From positions 1,438,261-1,502,260 of the forward strand of contig VYZB01000217.1 of NCBI GenBank assembly GCA_013397455.1: a DNA stretch of 64,000 bases, read 5' to 3'. Position numbers and translations under genes: made by a program. Source of the DNA: Crotophaga sulcirostris. Its lineage: Eukaryota > Chordata > Aves > Cuculiformes > Crotophagidae. Under the pieces are notes generated by a model. That model worked only from the letters and a program-made list of their open reading frames with translations. It ran no database searches and was not told the DNA's origin. Positions 57,111 through 64,000 of this stretch are shown piece after piece (position 1 is the stretch's first letter; each line of letters begins with the position of its first letter).

Positions 57111-59889
57111 AAGTGAAACTGTTGAAGGCAATCCAGAACAACAGAAAAAGTTTTGCTCTTAATTCACAAACCATTTATTACATTATTTATTGCAGCAGTG
57201 TCAAGGATGTGTTTAATTATTCTTACTCCCATGAAAGTTTTTTTAAAACATAGTATTGAAATAAAATGCAATATTTTGTAAATAGTTTGACTCTTCATGA
57301 ATTTCTGTATTAGGTAGTATTAAAGATACCACTTAAAATAGCTGCATCACGTGCTGTAAAATACTCTGTCCTTGAGAGCTGTAATTTTGAAAAAATATTA
57401 TACAACCTATAAAAGTAAGTAGTTTAACAACAGTCATTGTGAATCACTATAACATGATATTAACTCAGAGGAGTTTCTGTAAGGGTAAGACAAACTTGTT
57501 ACATTTTGAAAGTTAGCTGTGAAAGGCTTTAAAATATTTTTTAAATTTAATAACAATGCTTTCATATTTGCATTAAATTATCAGGATCTGACAGGAAATG
57601 CTGCAGCTGTAGCCAAAGACTGAAGGATGTTTTTTTCTGGAAAGCCAGACCCTTACCTTTTGCCACTACTATAGAGTTGTTTAATTGCATTCAAAGTGAA
57701 TTCTCTGCAGAAACTGAGCTTCACACGTTCCAGACTGACCTAGTGAAAGCTGGCCAACAGGCACACCCTGAGACTCACAAAATATAAAACAAGTTACCAT
57801 TAAATTCTTCTAGATATCTCTAAGAATATCACCATGAGTTCTGTATGCACAGAAACCTACACTTCCTATCATTGTAAAGACTGAGATGGTTTTACTTCTG
57901 GAAAACCATTAATAACTGTTAAATGCAGAATCTCGGTGGTGTTGATGAAGTGTGACTTTCATTTTCCATGCTTCAGAAAAATCAAAAGAAAGAAAGGGAA
58001 GTTACGGGTAGGCTCAGAAAGGAAAAACCTTTGGAAATAATAGCAGGATTTTTAAAAACTTAACTAAAAGTGAGTTTTAATGTATAACTCTTAAATCTTT
58101 AAGGTTAAGAAAAGGGACTTCGTCCACATGTCCAACTTAAGAGCTAGTTTTCCTTTCCTTTGGTGTGTCACTGCTACTTCCTAGACACTGTAATTTAGCT
58201 GTGTCTGCTAGTAAGTTATTAGACTATTTCTTGGCACAAATTTTGCCTGTCCTAACTAGCACTCTCTGAGCAATTCCCAGAGTGCTAGAATGGTTCAGAT
58301 ACCATTCCCAAATTGTGTTATGCATGCCATCAGACTGCACAGACATGTGCTGTGCTACGTGGATTGGTTTCAGTACCCAGGAATACTCCCAGGCATGCCC
58401 ATTAATTTACTAACACAGATGCAAGAGCTATTGCTTTTCTCACGGGATACTAGGGTGCCAATTAATTCTGAAGAAGAATTGTGGAGTGGCACATTTCTGG
58501 AAAGTGACCTGAGAATATCTGAATGTATCAATGACTAGGATAAAGAACAGGAAGTCCCTCATTCTTTACAGTTCCCTTTTCCTATAGTGGCAAGCAGTGG
58601 AAAGTTTTTCTAACTGCTCCATGGCAGTTGTATGTGTTTGGTAAATGAATTGATCCAGCCTGTATAAATGCAAGGTGCAGTAAAAAGCAGTAAAAATGAC
58701 AATAGTTTTCATTGAATGATATTACTACAATATCTGCAGTATGTCATCCTTACCAACACATGACGCAGAAGCTGAATTCTCAAGTATTAACAATTAGTGA
58801 TATGCTTCGAACTGACGAAAACCAATTCAGAGTGCTCAATCTCTGGCAATTTGTTTAACTGACATTGTGATGAAAATTTCCATAATCTTTTGCAAAAGGC
58901 AACCTTCGGGAATTATAAATTTCCCCTAGGAAAGATCAGGTATTTTCCCTCTTTTACACAGATAACTTCTTTTCAGATTTATAATACACCATTGAACAGC
59001 GTATTTCAAAGCAGCAGGTCTTAAAATGAAGAAGTACATAATGCACTGCACAGCAAAAGACTGCACACTCCACAGGTATCATCTTCCCTCAACAGATCTT
59101 TTCTTCTCAGAAACTTTGCACAAATTGAAAAATAGTTTGGCCATTTGTACAGGATTGCCACATTCATGGCAGCCTGATCAGTGCTACTGCTCTGTATGGC
59201 TACCAGACATCTGGACATCTCAAGATTCTGCAGACATGAAGCTGGCAAACACAGTGAGCCAAGCACATCTTGTATACACTGGACCCTTCGCACCTGTAGT
59301 ATTTGATAGGTTCAGCTAACACAGTAGGTCCAAGCCTCTTTACATTCATTATCCACATGCTGACATCTATGGAGTGTCTATGCACACATATCTAGTATTT
59401 CTCAACCAAAATACAGTCGCACCCTATTAATTAACATACCCAAGTGGGTAAAATGTACTAGGTATTTGCATTACTTTAAAATAATAATTTCATTATGTAC
59501 TGCCTTTCACTCTTAAGGTAATGTAGGTCTTTTAATATGTATTCATTTATAGGTGTATATATATACATTTATAGTCGTATATATTGAATACAAAAACGTA
59601 ATTTTACAGCTAGACTTGACAAAAGGGGAACTGTTCACGCATTTTAAAAAGTATTAAAGAAATTTCTTTATAGGACTTTATTTAAAAATATGTATATTAG
59701 TAGGATCACATGACTACTTCTTCTCTTTTGAGTAATTAGTATGCACAAAAGCACTCTATATTTACTTTACTCGCACAGACACCCCAAAAACAAAAAAACC
59801 ACACAACTTTACACAATCCTGGAAAGCAAACAAAATTATAAAAATCTTTCCAAGAAGACCTGAACAAAAAAGATAGACATGAATAAGTC

Positions 59890-60632
59890 TGTCACAGTTT
59901 AGCTCCCCTCCCAGCTTGGTTTGCAGCTAAACACAAGCAGTAGTGATCACAATCCCACCCCACCCCCCCAGGGAAAGAGGAAAAGGAAATAAGAGAGAGA
60001 GACTTGTGGGCTGGAAACTAAAACAGGTTTAATGAAGCAGTAATAATAAAGAGGAAAATAATAAGAAAATAATAACATATATACAAATATACAAAATGGA
60101 AATCCTCGCTGATGACTATACATTACCACTGACACTGCAGTGGAGGTAAGGGGAAAGGCCCAACTGGACTCAACACACATAGGAGCTGGACTCAAAAACT
60201 GGATTCGTGAACAAACAGACCCAGAATGAGATGCCAGAAGGACAGGCAAGGTCCTCACTAAATACCATCCATCAAGTAAGAGAGCTTGATCCTCTTGATC
60301 CCTTAGTTTTATACTGAGTGTGTATGGAATGCAATACTCTGTTGGTCAGTTTTCGGTCAGCTGTCCACTTGTCCCTGCAGGAGGACCCTTTCTCATGCCT
60401 TTAACTCACAGCATTCCACCAACTCAAGGATGGCCTTGGTTTCCATAAGAATAAGTATAAGTAGTGGTCTTACTGCATATCAATGCCCCATTACTTAAGC
60501 AACAACTCTAAATTTTAAGCTTTATCACTTCTAGACACACTGTCTGAAAAACATATTCTTAATGGTCAGAAAATGAGGTTACTAAGATGAACCTTAGCTC
60601 ATTTTGGTTTTGCTTTAGCTCAAACCAGAACA
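59890..60632 (-). mobile_element. Solo LTR of an avian endogenous retrovirus, with 5-bp TSD
   Basis: A 743-base element beginning TGTCACAG and ending CCAGAACA, i.e. TG...CA termini. It is flanked on both sides by the exact pentamer AAGTC (59885-59889 and 60633-60637). On the minus strand there is a TATAAAA box at 60307-60313 and ATTAAA at 60028-60033, giving U3-R-U5 order and minus orientation. No internal retroviral sequence is present, so it arose by LTR-LTR recombination. The 5-bp duplication is typical of ERVL-class insertions by established knowledge; class assignment is otherwise inference. Shares motifs with the older ERV remnant at 446-1869. Confidence 0.88.
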
Positions 60633-62700
60633 AAGTCATTTGGGGCAAAATGTTTAGAAATGGATAGCCATGGTCAGTTTGAACTGAAGTGGACTGTCTT
60701 TCCCCTTCAGCTGGAAGAATTAGCCTAAAGAATGAGGACTTCTGTAGCCTCTCTATAGAGTCCAAGCATGAAAAAGAAGCAGAAATGATCCATTTCGACT
60801 CTGCTCAGTTCAAAGTTTGTGTTTAGGTGACTCCCAAGACTGACACTAATTCGTATTTCCACACAATGTCCAAACACCATCGGAGGACATTCCTGCCCCG
60901 TGATGTTGGGGGATGTGCTGGAATCAAGGCTGGATTTCACTACCAAATTTTAGTTCATCCAAGCACTTCGTTGTACACTGAGGATGTTCTGAGGTAGTTC
61001 AACAAATTCTGTACTAGGAAGAAGGTGAGAGAAGAGCACTTCCCATATTCCTCACAATAAATCATGGTAAGAAATTCACTGCTGCAAGAAAGTGATTAAG
61101 TGACTGAGCTATTAGATCATGTGCCTCCTCTCCAGCCAAGCAAGGTTTCTGCCTAAAAATCATCTCCACTACACCTCAGAAGAAATCTACATCAACTTCT
61201 ATGTAATCCTTAACTTTACTCACAATTACTTTTTTATCCTGCCCCACCTCAAGCAAACATCTGAGGAAAAAAACTAGCCACTAGTTATAAACAAAAGAAA
61301 TATATGTCTCATCTGGCTGAGTTTCTCCATCCTCTGCTTCACAATTGTTAGCAATAACAAATTGAATGTTAGAAACACACACACACATAAACTCAACAGA
61401 TATGCATGTCTTCTGATTCCACGTATTAGAAGGAAGTTCAATGACAAACCAAGGAGACTGCTTCAGAGTAGCCCTTTGTCAAGATTGTTAAAAAAATGTC
61501 ACAGCTCGTGTCCTTGATTTTTCTGTTTATTGTTTAGCTACTACATAGGCAAGATTTCCTTTTATCACAGTTGTCACATGCATTTTTATACCTTACTGCC
61601 AAAAAGGCTTATATTAAAAAATTATTTTGTTTTTTGATTAGTAATATATGTGTAACACAGAGATTCAGAAAATCTTCTTTCCACTTCCTAGACTCGTGTA
61701 TTATAAAAAATGTATAAACACCAGATTATGGCAAACATTATCTCAACTTCACACACTCTTATGTATTTTTATTCTTTATTTCCCCAAATATCATGTTAAC
61801 TTAGATCTGACTCTTGACAAACTCTTTATGTTCCATAGGGTTTTACATTTTTCCTAGCTAATGATCCAAATCTAATACCTGTTATATACTCCCAAACACA
61901 AAAGTCAGTTAGGCTAATATTGAGGCTGTTACCTGGCATATAGCTAGGAAATGAGCCAGTCATACATTCCGTTCTATTCTTCCAGTTTTTATTAGTTCTG
62001 TCATGGCAAAGAATCCTCTTGGAGAAAAATCTGTGCAGTCTCAAATCTGAGCAGCTTAATGATGACAGACCCAAGCAGAACTGATCCATGTTATGACTCT
62101 ATTTGTGTTACTCAAATGTGTAACTCAAGAGCAGGGCTAGAATTAAACCTGGTCTCTCAGAAGTGGATGTAAGGACAGTACAAGGGAGGTAAATGGGATA
62201 CCAAAGACAACATAGAATAGGGAAATTTATGAGGTTTTGTCTTGTCTCTTGACTCATCTCAAACCCTAGGCCAAATCACATACTTGTAATCTCAAGTCTT
62301 AATCTGCGTTTAAAAGTTCTGCCGTAGCTGTGTTTTTCTGAGGTGTGAGAAACACACCCGCAGCCAGCTGAAGTTATGAATGCCCTCAGGCAAACGTAAC
62401 ACTGCTGTCAAAACCATCAGGTTATCACCAGACATTATTTTGCAAAGGATACTGCTTTATCATTCTGCTGTACAAGCAGTGTGGCAGCAGCTCCCTGCTC
62501 ATTTGGGGAACAGTTATGAAAACTTGGCCTTGAAAGTCATACTAATACCCACCTTACAATGTAAACACAGTCTACTTGAGCACCTTTATTGAGATAGATC
62601 AACATGGATGATAAAACTTAGCTAACATTAAGCCAGAAGCACTACCTTGTAACAATAAACTGATAATATCACTGCACAAGGTCATTTGAACTGCAGTTAC
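60633..62700. other. Upstream intergenic region
   Basis: AT-rich DNA right of the solo LTR. A fairly long open minus-strand stretch at 60559-60946 crosses the LTR boundary, so it is not a pre-existing gene. A short CA run lies at about 61374-61386. Nothing else recognised. Confidence 0.45.
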
Positions 62701-62771
62701 CTTTCATTTCGCTTTTCAACCAGGATATTTAAAGCATCATCAGTAATCTGGCGTTCTTTAGAAGAAACACC
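62701..62771 (-). other. Candidate internal coding exon, unknown gene
   Basis: 71 bases between acceptor AATTTCAG and donor GAAAG/GTAACT on the minus strand. It is open in only one frame, reading GVSSKERQITDDALNILVEK followed by RNE and a partial Arg codon. Hydrophilic and helix-like. It leaves in phase 2, the same phase as RASEF exon 1, so it could in principle join RASEF exon 2. It could equally belong to a neighbouring minus-strand gene. I recognise no family. Confidence 0.3.
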
Positions 62772-64000
62772 CTGAAATTTGAAATGCCAATAGTAATGAC
62801 TATTTCTCCAGTCTTGGAAAAAAAAATATTTAAAAATCCTACACAAAACCCAAAGTTGACAATTTCACTTCTTCAGAGGACCGCATTTATTTACTTCCCA
62901 CCATTTCAGAGGCACACAGGGCATGGGAACTGGACACAACAAACTAGGAAAGGCACTGAAAACCTGAGCTGGAGTAAATATTTGGGCTTCGTGTTCCCAG
63001 TTCTCTAATCAGGAAGCCTGTAGTGGAACTAGGCAAAAAAAGATGTACAGAACGGAAAGCTGCACCTCTGAAGCGAGAGCTACTCACAGAAAGCTCAAAT
63101 TCCCAAAGATGTACATGGATTTTAGATCTGGAAAATTAAGAGTGAAGGTTTATTCTCTGCTAGCAGACCCTCCTTATGTGCACAATGGGCAGACATGTGG
63201 TACAGATGAAAAGCATGAACCAAATGAATATACCAGACTTTTGAAAACTTATGTCAGCGAAAAAAATGAGCAAGGTGTACGTGTGGACTTCAATGGTTCA
63301 TGCTGGTACGACTTGATTTTCAATTTTTCCTAAAACATTTTATCTTAAAGAAACTTCCGCTACAGAAACAATCCTTAAGTCAGTAGATTCTGCACGACAT
63401 AAAAATAGAGGTAAGCCATTTACAAAAGATGCTTGCATGCAGAGGGCTTGTGTTCCCTCTCAGCACAGGATCACTTACAGCTTGTTATATTAAATATCTA
63501 GATATAAAAATAACAAGCAGTCTTATTGCTGAACAGTGCTGAATTATTCTAGAGGAAAGACTTTGAAGAATTCTCAAATTGCAATTTTTATCCTGCTTTT
63601 TTTTCCTGCTGTTTTGAGGGGGTGGTATCCTGCAATTTATATCCTTATTTATCCACACAATTTAAAAATGATTTTATAACAGTGAAGACTCTTCTTTTTA
63701 ATGGGATTCTAGCAGCACATTTACAGAATACATAGATGTCTACATACAAGCCTATGTACCTAATGTGCTACATATTTTCCACATACAAACCATATACTTG
63801 GATATGAAAAAACTATCTGTGTTTGTACTACCTTGTGAGTGTTTAGGTATGTTTTTTTATAGGGTGCAAACCTACAGAAGTATTGTAGGTGTGAATAAGG
63901 TGCACCTTAGCAAGACTTTAGCTGTTTATTTTTGTGGTTAGCTGCAGCTGCACTCCAGTGTGAGTTGAGATTTTTATACCTCAGTGTAATATTATAGCAA
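62772..64000. other. Intergenic to window end, nothing recognised
   Basis: AT-rich DNA. A plus-strand frame at 63043-63333 has no recognisable domain or splice context. Confidence 0.45.

Larger units (their letters stand above)
53106..59889. other. Upstream intergenic region
   Basis: AT-rich DNA upstream of RASEF. Contains the compound trinucleotide microsatellite at 53744-53848, a 13-G run at 57098-57110 and a weak candidate terminal exon at 54724-54950 on the minus strand. No gene is established. Confidence 0.5.

Noticed and set aside
58290..58538. 82-codon plus-strand open frame
   Set aside because: No domain, splice or promoter context, and composition like surrounding DNA; plausible as chance.
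60559..60946. Overlapping minus-strand open frames spanning the right edge of the solo LTR
   Set aside because: They cross the LTR/target boundary fixed by the AAGTC duplication, so they cannot be a conserved gene.
61826..62089. Minus-strand frame with a possible donor at CCAG/GTAACAG
   Set aside because: No convincing acceptor, no coding character and no relation to neighbouring candidate exons.
1..64000. Search for tRNA, rRNA, CRISPR arrays, riboswitches or operon-like gene clusters
   Set aside because: No such pattern seen by eye. The window is a eukaryotic locus dominated by one spliced gene and interspersed repeats.

Overview
The window is from a vertebrate nuclear genome, almost certainly a bird. 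The evidence is several 5'-truncated CR1-type LINEs with short octamer tails, two endogenous-retrovirus LTR remnants of an avian type, AT-rich intergenic DNA and long introns. I cannot name the species. The human counterpart of this locus is on 9q21, so a Z-chromosome position is likely in a bird, but that is inference.

The one gene I can support fully is RASEF (Rab45) on the minus strand. It is complete in the window: 17 coding exons from the start codon at 52382 to the stop at 19556. All junctions are GT-AG, the phases close without a single break, and the spliced frame is 716 codons (715 residues). The protein has an N-terminal EF-hand pair (exon 1), a long coiled coil (about exons 2-8), an acidic/Ser-rich linker (exons 9-11) and a C-terminal Rab GTPase domain with all five G motifs, ending in a Cys-Cys prenylation-type tail (exons 12-17). 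Exon 1 lies in a CpG island (about 51900-52640) that serves as the promoter region.

Region by region: 1-16.5 kb is intergenic DNA beyond the 3' end of RASEF. It holds a shrunken ERV (446-1869) flanked by a 5-bp repeat, CR1 copies at 3502, 10201 and 13548, a 16-N assembly gap inside the second CR1, and a compositionally distinct GC-richer block (about 5440-6905). About 16.5-19.55 kb is the probable 3' UTR. From 19.6 to 52.4 kb lies RASEF, with three intronic CR1 copies, all antisense to the gene. The CpG island is closely bracketed by CR1 3' ends on both sides. From 53.1 to 64 kb, upstream of RASEF, there is a compound trinucleotide microsatellite, a well-preserved solo LTR with a perfect 5-bp target-site duplication (59890-60632) and two weak candidate minus-strand exons of unknown affiliation.

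I found no RNA gene, CRISPR array, origin or operon-like structure. The most useful leads are the transposon-bracketed promoter, candidate unannotated exons in RASEF intron 1 and upstream, the two dated ERV insertions, and a local assembly error at the N gap.
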